This document shows, in pieces, positions 37,009 to 46,203 of a stretch of 64,000 bases of DNA. A program made the translations under genes and the position numbers. The stretch covers positions 124,001 through 188,000 of the forward strand of contig CAJIZN010000001.1 in assembly GCA_905182065.1 (NCBI GenBank). The letters run 5' to 3'. The notes below the pieces were generated by a model. It had not been told where the DNA came from and searched no databases. It saw nothing but the letters and a program-made list of their open reading frames with translations. Source of the stretch: Candidatus Marisimplicoccus framensis (GTDB lineage Bacteria > Bacteroidota > Bacteroidia > Flavobacteriales > Flavobacteriaceae). How positions within the stretch are numbered: the stretch's first letter is position 1; every line of letters starts with the position of its first letter.

Positions 37009-38175
37009 AGCCTTTCATAAATACCTGCAATTCCCTGTCCACCTCCAACACAAGCAGTCACCATTCCATACTTTTGATTTCTTCTTTTCATTTCTTCTAA
37101 TAATTGAATTGAAAGTTTAGCTCCAGTACAACCTAAAGGATGACCTAAGAGCTATAGCTCCCCCATTGACATTTACTGTTTCTGGGTCAAGACCACTCTC
37201 TTGAATAACAGCAAGTGCCTGTGCAGCAAAAGCCTCATTTAATTCAGTTTGTTCAATATCAGATAATTTTAATCCTGCTTGTTTTAAAGCTTTAGGAATT
37301 GCCTCTACTGGTCCAATACCCATATATAGTGGATCAACACCACCTGATGTACAAGTTACCATTCTTGCAATTGGCTTCACTCCAAGTTGTTTTACCATTT
37401 CTTCTGACATTACAAGAACAAAAGCAGCTCCGTCAGACATTTGAGATGAACTACCTGCAGTAACTATACCTCCAAGTTTAAAAGCTGGTCTTAGTTTCGC
37501 TAAAGCTTCAATTGTTGTTTCTCTTCTAACACCTTCATCCATATCTACAGTATGTGATTTAGAAACTTTTTTGCCATCCTTAACAAACACTTCTTCCACA
37601 GTTACAGGAACTATCTGATCTTTAAAATAACCTTTATCAATTGCATTTGCAGCCTTTGCATGAGACTCATATGAAAATTTATCTGATGCTTCTCTTGTAA
37701 TTTTATATTTTTCTGCAACTGCCTCTGCAGTATGTCCCATCCCAATATGATAATTCATGTTTTCCATGTTGGCGTTATAGCTTGGTGCTAACTTATAACC
37801 AGTCATTGGCAATAGACTCATACTCTCAATTCCACCTGCAATAAATATATCACCAAAGCCTGCTCTAACTTTACTTACAGCCATTGAAATTGCCTCAAGA
37901 CCTGAAGCACAATATCTATTAATTGTTACACCCGGCACTTCTTTGCCAAGAGCTCTTGCAGAAATTAATCTTGCGACCTGTAAGCCTTGTTCTCCTTCAG
38001 GATTTGCACATCCAACAATTACATCATCAACTTTTGTAGTATCAAGTTCAGGTACTTGACTTGAAAGATGCTTGATTACATCAACTGCTAGATCATCGGT
38101 TCTATAATTTTTAAAGCCACCTCTTTTTGCTTTTCCTATTGCTGATCTATAACCAGCTACTATATATGCTTCCAT
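37005..38175 (-). CDS. fadA: Acetyl-CoA acyltransferase (thiolase), +1 frameshift at about 37146
   Basis: The thiolase of fatty-acid beta-oxidation. The acyl-accepting Cys lies in [12 protein letters not shown] near 88, and [11 protein letters not shown] near 314 holds the active-site Asn/Glu segment. The first frame ends wrongly as [11 protein letters not shown]. Dropping one base near 37146-37148 restores [13 protein letters not shown] with the catalytic His, then [16 protein letters not shown], and a stop at 37005; the protein then has 389 residues. The second catalytic Cys is in the restored part, so the short form would be inactive. It follows fadB by 2 bp. Confidence 0.92.
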
Positions 38176-38177
38176 AA

Positions 38178-40562
38178 TTAATTTCTTAAAGGTTTTTTAT
38201 TCATTAGCATGTACTGTATTCTATCTAAAGTTTTTTGATTACCAAGTAAACTCATAAAGTTTTCTCTTTCTAAATCTAAAAGGTATTCCTCGCTTACATT
38301 TTGAGAATAAGTAAGATCACCTCCACACATTACATATGCAATTTTTCTTGAGACTTCAACATCATAATCTGACATATATTTACCAAGTTTAAATTCATTT
38401 ATAGCTGAATACAAAGTTGATAATCCAGCTCTTCCTAATACTTCAATGTCTTGTCTAGAAGATGGTGGAACATAGCCAGATTTTAAGCTTAAGGCTTTAT
38501 CCTTTGCCTTTGCAATGTTTCTCATTCTATTCATGCAGATAAAATCTCTATTTGGATTCAAGTAATGAAGATCATAAGCCTCATGCGCTGATGTAGAAAC
38601 AGACCCCATTGCAATGGACTTAAAATGGTCAATTAAAGAAGGCATTTTTACATCTCCTGTGTTAAAAGAATCAGATGCTCTCATTGCCATCTCTTTTGTA
38701 CCTCCACCTCCTGGAATAAGACCAACACCAGCTTCTACTAAACCAATATATGATTCAGAGGCATAGATTCCAGCATCGCAATGAATTGCAACCTCAAGTC
38801 CACCACCCATAACAAATCCGTGAGTTGCAGCAACTACAGGCACATTACAAGTTCTCATTTTCATTAATATTTTTTGAAACCCAACTAAAAACTCCTCAAT
38901 TTCACCAAAGTTTTGTTGCATAGCCATCATACCAATATTCATAAGATTGGCTCCTACAGAAAATTGTTTATCATTATTACCAATAACAATTCCATTCCAG
39001 CCGTCTTTTTCTGCAATATCAATTGCTTCACTTATTCCCTTTGCAATTCCCTCTCCAATTGAGTTTCCCTTTGTTTGAAATTCAATACACATAACCCCAT
39101 CACCAATGTCATGAACCGTACATTCAGAATTTCTTAGAATTTGATTATTTTCTCTAAAAGCATCAAGTATGAAAGATGATTCAGCACTAGGAACGTTAAC
39201 ATATTTCTTTGACTTTAAATCAAAATATTTTTTCTTACCACCTTCAAACTTATAGAATGATTCAGCGCCTGAATTTTTCATATCTGAAATCCAATCTGGA
39301 ACTTTATCACCACATCCTTCAATCATGCTAATTGCAGAATCTAGACCAAGATTATCCCATAGTTCAAAAGGACCCTGATCCCATGCATAACCAGTTCTTA
39401 ATGCATCATCTAGTTGATAATATTCATCCGCAATCTCAGGAATGCTCATAGCTGAGTATGAAAGTAGACATGAGAAATATTCTCTGTAAAACTTATTTAC
39501 ATCTGAATCACCTTCTACTAAAAACTTAAGTCTTCTATCAAAGAGTTCAATTGATTTAGCTTCTTTAATTTCAGGAAGATTTGGTTTAATTGATTTTCTG
39601 TATTTGTTTGTTTTAAGATCAAGAGCATTTATAATTGTCTTTCCATTTTCATCTTTTTCTCTAGTTTTTTCGTAATAACCTTTACCAGATTTGTTTCCTA
39701 AAAAGTTATTGTCAATTAAAAATTTAAATGATTTATTTTCAGGTTTATTAGCTAGTTTACTATAGAAAGTGTCATCCTTAACATTACCTACCAGAAACCT
39801 TGTGACATTATCACTGGTGTCTAGACCAACTATATCTTGTAATCTATAAGATCCAGAATTAGGATGACCTATAACACTTCCAGTCATTAAGTCAACCTCC
39901 TCAATTGTAAAATTGTATTTTTCAGTAAGCTCTAAGACTTTAATTCCAGACATTACACCAATTCTGTTTCCTATAAATCCAGGTGTATCTTTACATAGAA
40001 CTGTTTGTTTACCTAAGACAACATCACCAAAATCCATTAAAAAAGAGGTTAATGAAGGATCAGTTTCTGTATGAGGAATTACCTCAAATAACCTTAAGTA
40101 TCTCGGTGGGTTAAAAAAGTGTGTTCCACAAAATTTTGACCTAAAGCTATCTGACCTTCCTTCACACAATAGTGAAATTGGAATACTTGATGTATTTGAG
40201 GTCACAAAAGCATGATCAGATTTCAGTTTGTCAACTTTTTCAAAAACAGTTTTTTTGATCTCAAGATTTTCTACAATTACTTCAATTATCCAATCAGCAT
40301 CTTTTATCTTTTCAAAATCATCTTCAAAGTTACCTGTTGAGATTCTTTTAGCATATTCTTTTTTGTAAAGAGGATTAGGTCTAGATTTAATTGCATTCTT
40401 TAGAGATTCATCTGCAATAATATTTTTATTTTTAGTTGATTTATCCTTTGGCTGGATATCCAACATTAAAACATCTATCCCAACATTTGCAAGGTGACAA
40501 GCAATTCCAGAACCCATAACTCCAGATCCAAGTACAGCGGCTTTTTTAACTTTGTAACTCAT
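38178..40562 (-). CDS. fadB: 3-hydroxyacyl-CoA dehydrogenase / enoyl-CoA hydratase fusion
   Basis: A 794-residue bifunctional beta-oxidation enzyme. Residues 1-310 are the NAD-binding dehydrogenase (AVLGSGVMGSGIACHLANVG at 9-28; TSNTSSIPIS; CGTHFFNPPR), followed by the dehydrogenase C-terminal domain (to about 430) and the hydratase (about 470-700) with HGFVMGGGLEVAIHCD and GLIPGGGGTKE. The dehydrogenase comes first, the reverse of E. coli FadB, as usual in Bacteroidota. It is upstream of and nearly fused to the thiolase gene; together they complete one turn of the beta-oxidation spiral. No acyl-CoA dehydrogenase is adjacent. Confidence 0.93.
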   Translation of the reverse strand: MSYKVKKAAVLGSGVMGSGIACHLANVGIDVLMLDIQPKDKSTKNKNIIADESLKNAIKSRPNPLYKKEYAKRISTGNFEDDFEKIKDADWIIEVIVENLEIKKTVFEKVDKLKSDHAFVTSNTSSIPISLLCEGRSDSFRSKFCGTHFFNPPRYLRLFEVIPHTETDPSLTSFLMDFGDVVLGKQTVLCKDTPGFIGNRIGVMSGIKVLELTEKYNFTIEEVDLMTGSVIGHPNSGSYRLQDIVGLDTSDNVTRFLVGNVKDDTFYSKLANKPENKSFKFLIDNNFLGNKSGKGYYEKTREKDENGKTIINALDLKTNKYRKSIKPNLPEIKEAKSIELFDRRLKFLVEGDSDVNKFYREYFSCLLSYSAMSIPEIADEYYQLDDALRTGYAWDQGPFELWDNLGLDSAISMIEGCGDKVPDWISDMKNSGAESFYKFEGGKKKYFDLKSKKYVNVPSAESSFILDAFRENNQILRNSECTVHDIGDGVMCIEFQTKGNSIGEGIAKGISEAIDIAEKDGWNGIVIGNNDKQFSVGANLMNIGMMAMQQNFGEIEEFLVGFQKILMKMRTCNVPVVAATHGFVMGGGLEVAIHCDAGIYASESYIGLVEAGVGLIPGGGGTKEMAMRASDSFNTGDVKMPSLIDHFKSIAMGSVSTSAHEAYDLHYLNPNRDFICMNRMRNIAKAKDKALSLKSGYVPPSSRQDIEVLGRAGLSTLYSAINEFKLGKYMSDYDVEVSRKIAYVMCGGDLTYSQNVSEEYLLDLERENFMSLLGNQKTLDRIQYMLMNKKPLRN

Positions 40563-40634
40563 ATTTTTTTATAATAAATGCTAATCTAAATAAAATTATT
40601 TTAATTATTATCTTTACACGGTTAACAAAAAATT

Positions 40635-40928
40635 ATGGATAAAGAAAATATACTAGCAAACTTTCAATCAAAGGCTAAAAATGCTGCACCGATTGGTGGT
40701 ACTATTAAATTTGAAATTGATGGAAACTCTATTTGCATTGATGGAACAGGTTCTGAAAACAAGATCTTATTAGAAGATATGGAAGCAGACTGTACTATTA
40801 CAATGGCTGGATCTTTAATGGAAGATCTTAAAAATGGTAAAGTAAATCCAATGATGGCTGTTATGAGTGGTAAACTCAAAATTAAAGGCGATCAAGGTTT
40901 AGCAATGAAGCTTCAGGCTTTCATGTAA
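40635..40928 (+). CDS. SCP2 sterol-binding-domain protein
   Basis: A 97-residue protein that is a single SCP2-like lipid-binding domain; the [30 protein letters not shown] segment (about 57-86, quoted here only by its position and its KVNPMMA core) is the family hallmark. Such proteins bind acyl chains or sterol-like lipids. It lies divergent from fadB with about 70 bp between, which fits a lipid or acyl-CoA-related job. Confidence 0.85.
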   Translation: MDKENILANFQSKAKNAAPIGGTIKFEIDGNSICIDGTGSENKILLEDMEADCTITMAGSLMEDLKNGKVNPMMAVMSGKLKIKGDQGLAMKLQAFM

Positions 40929-40961
40929 ACCAAAAATTATCTTTCATTAAATTTCAAAGCT

Positions 40962-41801
40962 GTGAAGCGTAACTTAGACATTCTAGTCATTTCCGATTTA
41001 CACCTTGGGACATATGGGTCTAAAGCTACTGAAGTTTTAACATACTTAAAAACTGTTGATGCTAAGAAGATTGTTATCAATGGAGACTTCGTCGACATTA
41101 TGTTATTTAACAAAAATTTTTGGCCAAACTCTCATATGAAAGTTATTAAATATTTTCTTGATCTTATTTCACAAGGAAAAGAAATATATTATGTTGTAGG
41201 AAATCATGATGAATCATTAAGGAAATTTTTAAACTTCAAGATTCAAAACTTCAAAATAGTAAATCAAGTTGTCCTAGATACTGATATAGGGAAAGCATGG
41301 TTCTTTCATGGTGACGTATTTGATTTTTCAATTCAAAGTCAGTGGATAACTAAATTAGCTGGATATACATATGACTATATGATTGTAATTAATAACTGGA
41401 TCAATAAAAAAATTATGAAACCTTTGGGGGGGGCAAGATTAAACTTCTCAAAAACTATTAAAAGCTATGTTAAAACTGCGGTACAATATTTAGGAAATTT
41501 TGAAGAGCTTGCTGCTGAAACAGCTCAAAAAAATGGATATAAATATGTTGCCTGTGGACATATTCATAGCCCAAAGATCAAAACATTTAATGTTAATGGT
41601 GAAGATATTACATATATGAATTCTGGAGATTGGCTTGAAAGTTTATCTTCCTTAGAATTTATAAATAATAAATGGTCAATACATGAACACACTCCATCTG
41701 AAGATGAATTTGAAAAAGAAGAAGGTGAACGAATTGAGATGACTAACAAAGAACTTTTTACAGATCTATTAGCTGAGTTTAAAATCCATAGGGATAAATG
41801 A
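40962..41801 (+). CDS. LpxH-like metallophosphoesterase
   Basis: A 279-residue calcineurin-like phosphoesterase of the LpxH/LpxH2 group, which in characterised members removes UMP from UDP-diacylglucosamine in lipid A synthesis. Metal ligands appear as SDLHLG (11-16), NGDFVD near 40, GNHDES near 81 and CGHIHSP near 199. The start is a GTG 33 bp after the SCP2 stop. Its stop overlaps the ATG of the glycosyltransferase gene by 4 bp, and this pair recurs in Bacteroidota. The true substrate is not proved by sequence. Confidence 0.82.
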   Translation: MKRNLDILVISDLHLGTYGSKATEVLTYLKTVDAKKIVINGDFVDIMLFNKNFWPNSHMKVIKYFLDLISQGKEIYYVVGNHDESLRKFLNFKIQNFKIVNQVVLDTDIGKAWFFHGDVFDFSIQSQWITKLAGYTYDYMIVINNWINKKIMKPLGGARLNFSKTIKSYVKTAVQYLGNFEELAAETAQKNGYKYVACGHIHSPKIKTFNVNGEDITYMNSGDWLESLSSLEFINNKWSIHEHTPSEDEFEKEEGERIEMTNKELFTDLLAEFKIHRDK

Positions 41802-42796
41802 AAATTCTCTATGCCATCCAAACTACTGGAAATGGACATTTAGCCAGAGCTCAGAGTATAATACCAAAACTAAAGCTAGTAGGAGATTTAGATATAATTA
41901 CAAGTGGTCCAAAAAATGATTTTTTACTTGAAGAAAAACCTATAAAGCATTACCAAGGTCTTACTTTTTTTTATACTGATACAGGAGCAGTTAGCTGGCT
42001 TAAAACAATTTTTTTAAATAATTATCTAAGATTTATTAAAGAGGTCATATCATGTCCTACAAAGAAATATGATCTAATAATCAATGATTTTGAACCAGTT
42101 TCAGCTTGGGCTTCAAAATTCAAAAAGGTTAAATGTTTTGAGTTAACTAACCAGTACTCTATGACATTAAAAAACACACCTAAACCTAAGAATTATTCTA
42201 AGATAGTTCTGTGTGCTATAAGTTATATAATTCCCTCTAAGCTTGGTTATGGCTATCACTATAAGAAATATACAGAAAGAATATTTTTTCCCATTATTAG
42301 AGATAAAATAAGAAACTTAAAAATTACTGAAAGTGATGAAATAATTATTTATTTACCTACTTATTCTCCTTTAAAACTTATTGAATTAATTAAAAAAATT
42401 CCTCAAAAAAAGAATTGGACAATTTTTTCACCTGATGCCAAATCAAAACAAAATATTTCAAATGTAAATATTGAGCCTTTATCTGAAGATTTATTTTTAA
42501 AAAAGTTTGCATCATGTTATGGAATTATATGCGCAGGAGGATTTACAACTACCTCAGAAGCTATCTTTCTTGGAAAACCAATGCTAGTTGTGCCAGTTGA
42601 GGCTCAGATTGAACAACAATTTAATGCGGCTGCTTTGAAAAAAGAAGGCGTTACTGTAATTGATAGATTTTCAAATGAAAATTTAGGTGCTATTTCTAAC
42701 TGGATAGATTCACCTTCAGTTTTAAAAATAGAATATAAGGATGAATCAAAAGAAATAGTTGATATATTGATAAACGATTACTCAAATTTAAAATAG
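41798..42796 (+). CDS. MurG-like (GT-B) glycosyltransferase family protein
   Basis: A 332-residue GT-B fold protein. The N terminus ILYAIQTTGNGHLARAQ (about 3-19) has the family's glycine-rich loop with the GH pair, and the C-terminal half has ICAGGFTTTSEAIFLGKPMLVVP near 247-269, the nucleotide-sugar-binding motif. It resembles UDP-sugar transferases acting on lipids, which suits the overlapping LpxH-like gene. The donor and acceptor are unknown. Confidence 0.8.
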   Translation: MKILYAIQTTGNGHLARAQSIIPKLKLVGDLDIITSGPKNDFLLEEKPIKHYQGLTFFYTDTGAVSWLKTIFLNNYLRFIKEVISCPTKKYDLIINDFEPVSAWASKFKKVKCFELTNQYSMTLKNTPKPKNYSKIVLCAISYIIPSKLGYGYHYKKYTERIFFPIIRDKIRNLKITESDEIIIYLPTYSPLKLIELIKKIPQKKNWTIFSPDAKSKQNISNVNIEPLSEDLFLKKFASCYGIICAGGFTTTSEAIFLGKPMLVVPVEAQIEQQFNAAALKKEGVTVIDRFSNENLGAISNWIDSPSVLKIEYKDESKEIVDILINDYSNLK

Positions 42797-42804
42797 ACTT
42801 ACTT

Positions 42805-43362
42805 ATGGAAAATGAAATTGAAAAACTAAAATTCCCAATTGGAAAATATAAAGCTATTCTTGAATTTAATTTTTCAAGAACAGTCGAGGATATTAAAACT
42901 TTAGAATCCTTTGCAGGTAAATTAAGAGAATCTGTAAAAGGACTTGATAAAACAGATTTTAAAAAATCATATAGAGACGGGGGGATGAATATCGCTCAAA
43001 TAATTCATCATTATTGTGATACACATACTTATGCATTTCTTAGAACAAAACATACTCTTTTGGAAGATAATCCAAGTGTAAAGATGTACGAAGTATCTGA
43101 TTTTATAACAACTCCTGACTCAAATGTATTAGATGTAAAAGATAGTCTTAATGTAATAGAGGGTATGCATGCAAAATGGGTAAGTCTATTAAAGACAATT
43201 TCTGAAAAGGATTTCACTAGAACTTACTACCATTCATTTAGAGATAAAAATATTATTCTTCATGAGCATGTTGGAATGTATGCATGGCATACAAAACATC
43301 ACTTAGTGCATATAGAAATGGCTAAAGAAAATATTAAAGCAAAAGGAAAGAGAACAAAATAA
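42805..43362 (+). CDS. YfiT-like DinB-superfamily protein
   Basis: A 185-residue four-helix-bundle protein similar to Bacillus YfiT, a putative bacillithiol transferase or metal-dependent hydrolase. Opening LKFPIGKYK (about 8-16), YRDGGMNIAQIIHHYCDTH near 56-74 and WHTKHHLVH near 164-172 supply three metal-binding histidines in the family spacing. It lies 8 bp after the glycosyltransferase gene and 3 bp before the PepSY gene. Confidence 0.82.
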   Translation: MENEIEKLKFPIGKYKAILEFNFSRTVEDIKTLESFAGKLRESVKGLDKTDFKKSYRDGGMNIAQIIHHYCDTHTYAFLRTKHTLLEDNPSVKMYEVSDFITTPDSNVLDVKDSLNVIEGMHAKWVSLLKTISEKDFTRTYYHSFRDKNIILHEHVGMYAWHTKHHLVHIEMAKENIKAKGKRTK

Positions 43363-43365
43363 AAT

Positions 43366-43923
43366 ATGAGTTCCAAAACAGTAATTTTTACTAGATTATA
43401 TAGAAAGCTACACAGAAATGTTGGGATTATTTTTATTGGTTTTTTTCTACTAATATCAATAAGCGGTTTTCTTCTTGGATTAAAAGACGAGATAGGGTTA
43501 AAGCCTGAAACTAAATCGACTAATTCTATTAATCAGAGCAGCTGGATTTCAATACAAAGTTTAGACTCAATTGCTAGAACCTTTGCAAGTGGTGAACTTA
43601 AAATAGACTCTGAAATTGACAGAATAGATATAAGGCCAGACAAAGGGATTGCTAAGATTTTGTTTAAAAACAATTTTCAAGAGCTTCAATTAGATCTAGA
43701 AAGTGGAGAAATTTTATCTGTAGAAAAAAGAGCAGATAATTTTATTGAAAAATTACATGATGGCTCTATAATTGATTTCTATTTTACAGAAAACAATATT
43801 TCAACAATTACATATGTTAGTATTATATCATTAAGCTTAGTCTTTATGATATGTAGTGGATATTTATTATGGGCTAATCCAAGAAAGATTAGACGAAATA
43901 AAAAAGGTAAAAAATCTAAATAG
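43366..43923 (+). CDS. PepSY-associated membrane protein
   Basis: A 185-residue protein with two membrane helices (about 16-36 and 148-168) enclosing an extracytoplasmic PepSY-like domain. RKLHRNVG before the first helix, EKLHDGSI near 125-132 and SGYLLWANPRK after the second are characteristic of the PepSY-TM family, found with siderophore receptors and redox proteins. The C terminus is strongly basic. The function is not known, and no iron gene is adjacent. Confidence 0.78.
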   Translation: MSSKTVIFTRLYRKLHRNVGIIFIGFFLLISISGFLLGLKDEIGLKPETKSTNSINQSSWISIQSLDSIARTFASGELKIDSEIDRIDIRPDKGIAKILFKNNFQELQLDLESGEILSVEKRADNFIEKLHDGSIIDFYFTENNISTITYVSIISLSLVFMICSGYLLWANPRKIRRNKKGKKSK

Positions 43924-43929
43924 TAAAAG

Positions 43930-44973
43930 TTGAAAAAATATTTAAGTGTTTTAGTATTACTATCCATAACTAGTCTTTCTTATGGCCAAGATGAAAGAAT
44001 TTCCGATGGTCCATATATATTTATTGAAAAAGATAAACTTATAAATAAGTCTATAGTAAATGGTGAGGTTATAACAACTCTACTAAGTCTTGACTCTTAT
44101 GATACAATATACTATCCTGAAAAATCTACTTTTAAAAAAATAAAAAAAATTGCTGCATTAAGTGATATTCATGGACAATATGATATAGCAATTGAATTAT
44201 TAAAGAATAATAAAATAATTGATAAAAATTTAAACTGGAATTTTGCAAAAGGTCATCTAGTAATTACCGGAGATATTTTTGATAGAGGTGATAAGGTTAA
44301 CGAATTACTATGGTTAATATATAAACTTGAAAATCAGGCAAAAGATAAAGGTGGTCGTGTACATTATCTTCTTGGTAATCATGAGTATATGATTCTTCAA
44401 AATGATTTGAGATACTTAACTGATAAATATGTGTTATCCTCAAAATTACTAGATATAGATTATGATAAATTATATGGTAATAAAACAATTCTAGGTAAAT
44501 GGTTGCGTTCTAAACCAGCCATAATTAAACTAAACAATATAGTTTTTACTCATGGAGGTATTTCTGAAAAATTTTTAGAAAAATATGGTGTTGATTTAGA
44601 TAATATCAATACTATGATGAGGAAAAATAACATTTACACTAAAGAACAACTTAAGTCTACTGATTATTATGATTTATATTATGGTAAAAATAGTTTAATA
44701 TGGTATCGTGGTTATTTCAAAAAGTATTTTGATAGTTACAAAGCTGATTTAACTAATAATGATATTGATAAAGTTTTAAAGCTTTTAAATGCAAAGACCA
44801 TAATTATTGGACATACTACACAAGAAGAAATAGTCGCTTTATTTAATAATAAAATATTTGGCGTTGATTCTGGAATAAAATATGGTATGGATGGAGAGAT
44901 CTTAATTATAAAAAACAAAAAATTCTATCGTGGAAACTTAAACGGAAAACTTACAGAATTTTTAAATCAGTAA
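43930..44973 (+). CDS. Exported PPP-type (Shewanella-like) serine/threonine phosphatase
   Basis: A 347-residue calcineurin-like phosphatase with an N-terminal signal peptide (about 1-19, cleavage after SLSYG). The metal motifs are those of the PPP family: SDIHGQYD near 77-84, GDIFDRGD near 116-123, GNHEYM near 148-153, THGG near 203 and GHTTQEE near 295. The DRG and GNHE pair points to bacterial Ser/Thr-phosphatase-like enzymes of the Shewanella-like group rather than UDP-sugar hydrolases. The start is TTG; the next gene begins 4 bp downstream. Confidence 0.8.
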   Translation: MKKYLSVLVLLSITSLSYGQDERISDGPYIFIEKDKLINKSIVNGEVITTLLSLDSYDTIYYPEKSTFKKIKKIAALSDIHGQYDIAIELLKNNKIIDKNLNWNFAKGHLVITGDIFDRGDKVNELLWLIYKLENQAKDKGGRVHYLLGNHEYMILQNDLRYLTDKYVLSSKLLDIDYDKLYGNKTILGKWLRSKPAIIKLNNIVFTHGGISEKFLEKYGVDLDNINTMMRKNNIYTKEQLKSTDYYDLYYGKNSLIWYRGYFKKYFDSYKADLTNNDIDKVLKLLNAKTIIIGHTTQEEIVALFNNKIFGVDSGIKYGMDGEILIIKNKKFYRGNLNGKLTEFLNQ

Positions 44974-44977
44974 ACCT

Positions 44978-45700
44978 ATGCTCTTAAATTATCAACGCAA
45001 ATTAATCACTCAGCTAAGTATAAAAAAATATCGTATTCAGAATAGACTTTTTGTAGCTGAAGGAAAAAAGGTCGTTAATGAATTGATTAATTCTGACTGG
45101 CCATTTGAAATCTTACTTAGTTCAGAAGAAAATTTTCATCCAAAAGCAGAATTATTAAACTTGGAGGAGATGGAGAGGATTACACATTTTAAAAACCCTA
45201 GTCCCGTATTGGGTGTTTTTGTTTTACCTGAATCTCAAAAAATAATTGCCGAGACTACAACAATTGCAGTAGATAACATTAGTGATCCTGGAAATTTAGG
45301 GACTATAATACGTTTGTGTGATTGGTTTGGACTCTCTGAATTGATTTGTAGTAAAACTACAGTGGATTGTTATAACCCTAAAGTGATTCAAGCTTCAATG
45401 GGTTCAATAGCTAGGGTTCGATGCCATTATATTAAAGACCTTGGAGCTTCACTAACTGCATTAAAAAAGCCAGTATACGGTGCTACTACTCAAGGAGATT
45501 CAATTTACAAAGCTAAATTACCAAAAGAGGCATCATATGTGTTTGGAAGTGAATCGCATGGAATCTCAGAATCATTATTAAGCCATTTGACTGGACAATT
45601 ATCAATTCCTCAATTTAGAGAAGGAGGTAATTCAGCAGAGAGTTTAAATGTTGCAAATGCAAGTGCTATTTTCTTAAGTGAATTATTTAGATCTAGCTAA
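44978..45700 (+). CDS. TrmH/SpoU-family RNA 2'-O-methyltransferase
   Basis: A 240-residue SPOUT methyltransferase. It has an N-terminal substrate-binding domain and the three family motifs: DNISDPGNLGTIIRLCDWFG near 92-111, FGSESHGIS near 190-198 and SIPQFREGGNSAESLNVANA near 209-228. It methylates a ribose in rRNA or tRNA; the target cannot be told. A second, smaller SPOUT enzyme is encoded at 52074-52604. Confidence 0.88.
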   Translation: MLLNYQRKLITQLSIKKYRIQNRLFVAEGKKVVNELINSDWPFEILLSSEENFHPKAELLNLEEMERITHFKNPSPVLGVFVLPESQKIIAETTTIAVDNISDPGNLGTIIRLCDWFGLSELICSKTTVDCYNPKVIQASMGSIARVRCHYIKDLGASLTALKKPVYGATTQGDSIYKAKLPKEASYVFGSESHGISESLLSHLTGQLSIPQFREGGNSAESLNVANASAIFLSELFRSS

Positions 45701-45731
45701 TTTATTTTAGCAACATCCCATCCTCTATACT

Positions 45732-45739
45732 TATATTTG
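45732..45739 (+). promoter_or_regulatory. Candidate -7 promoter element for the OsmC gene
   Basis: TATATTTG is a perfect TANNTTTG match, ending 14 bp before the ATG at 45754. A clear -33 TTTG is missing (only a TTTTAG lies at about the right distance), so this is a partial call. Confidence 0.35.
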
Positions 45740-45753
45740 TTAAAAGTTATATT

Positions 45754-46161
45754 ATGAACACATTTGAAATTAAATACCAAGGAGATTTAAGAACAACTGC
45801 AACTCATTTAGATTCTGGATCTAAAATAAGTACGGATGCTCCAAAAGATAACCATGGACTTGGAGAAACTTTTTCACCAACGGATATGGTTTGTTCTGCT
45901 TTAGCTAGCTGTATTTTAACTATTATGGCAATTGCTGTTGAGAAAGATGGAATTGATATTAAAGGTACTACTGCAAATGTTAAAAAAACAATGGGAATTA
46001 ACCCTAGAAGAATTTCTAAAATTGATGTTGATCTAACTTTTCCAAAAGAATACGATTCTAAAACTAAAACTATTTTAGAAAGAGCGGCTAATAATTGTCC
46101 GGTTCATCACACCTTATCAGAATCTGTAGAAAAGAATATTTCTTTTACATATTTAAGTTAG
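45754..46161 (+). CDS. OsmC-family peroxiredoxin
   Basis: A 135-residue OsmC/Ohr-fold protein that reduces organic or other peroxides via two cysteines. The pair is Cys47 (DMVCSALASC, with a third Cys at 53) and Cys117-like in NNCPVHHTL. The YhfA/OsmC-type length and the central SPTDMV segment fit. It stands alone, with its own -7-like promoter, and is convergent with the dienelactone hydrolase gene. Confidence 0.88.
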   Translation: MNTFEIKYQGDLRTTATHLDSGSKISTDAPKDNHGLGETFSPTDMVCSALASCILTIMAIAVEKDGIDIKGTTANVKKTMGINPRRISKIDVDLTFPKEYDSKTKTILERAANNCPVHHTLSESVEKNISFTYLS

Positions 46162-46203
46162 TTATGAGATTATAACTCAAAATTAAAAATGTATTGATAA
46201 CAA

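Noticed and set aside
46162..46203. GTTAT/ATAAC inverted repeat between the OsmC and dienelactone hydrolase genes as a bidirectional terminator.
   Set aside because: Five weak pairs and no T-run.
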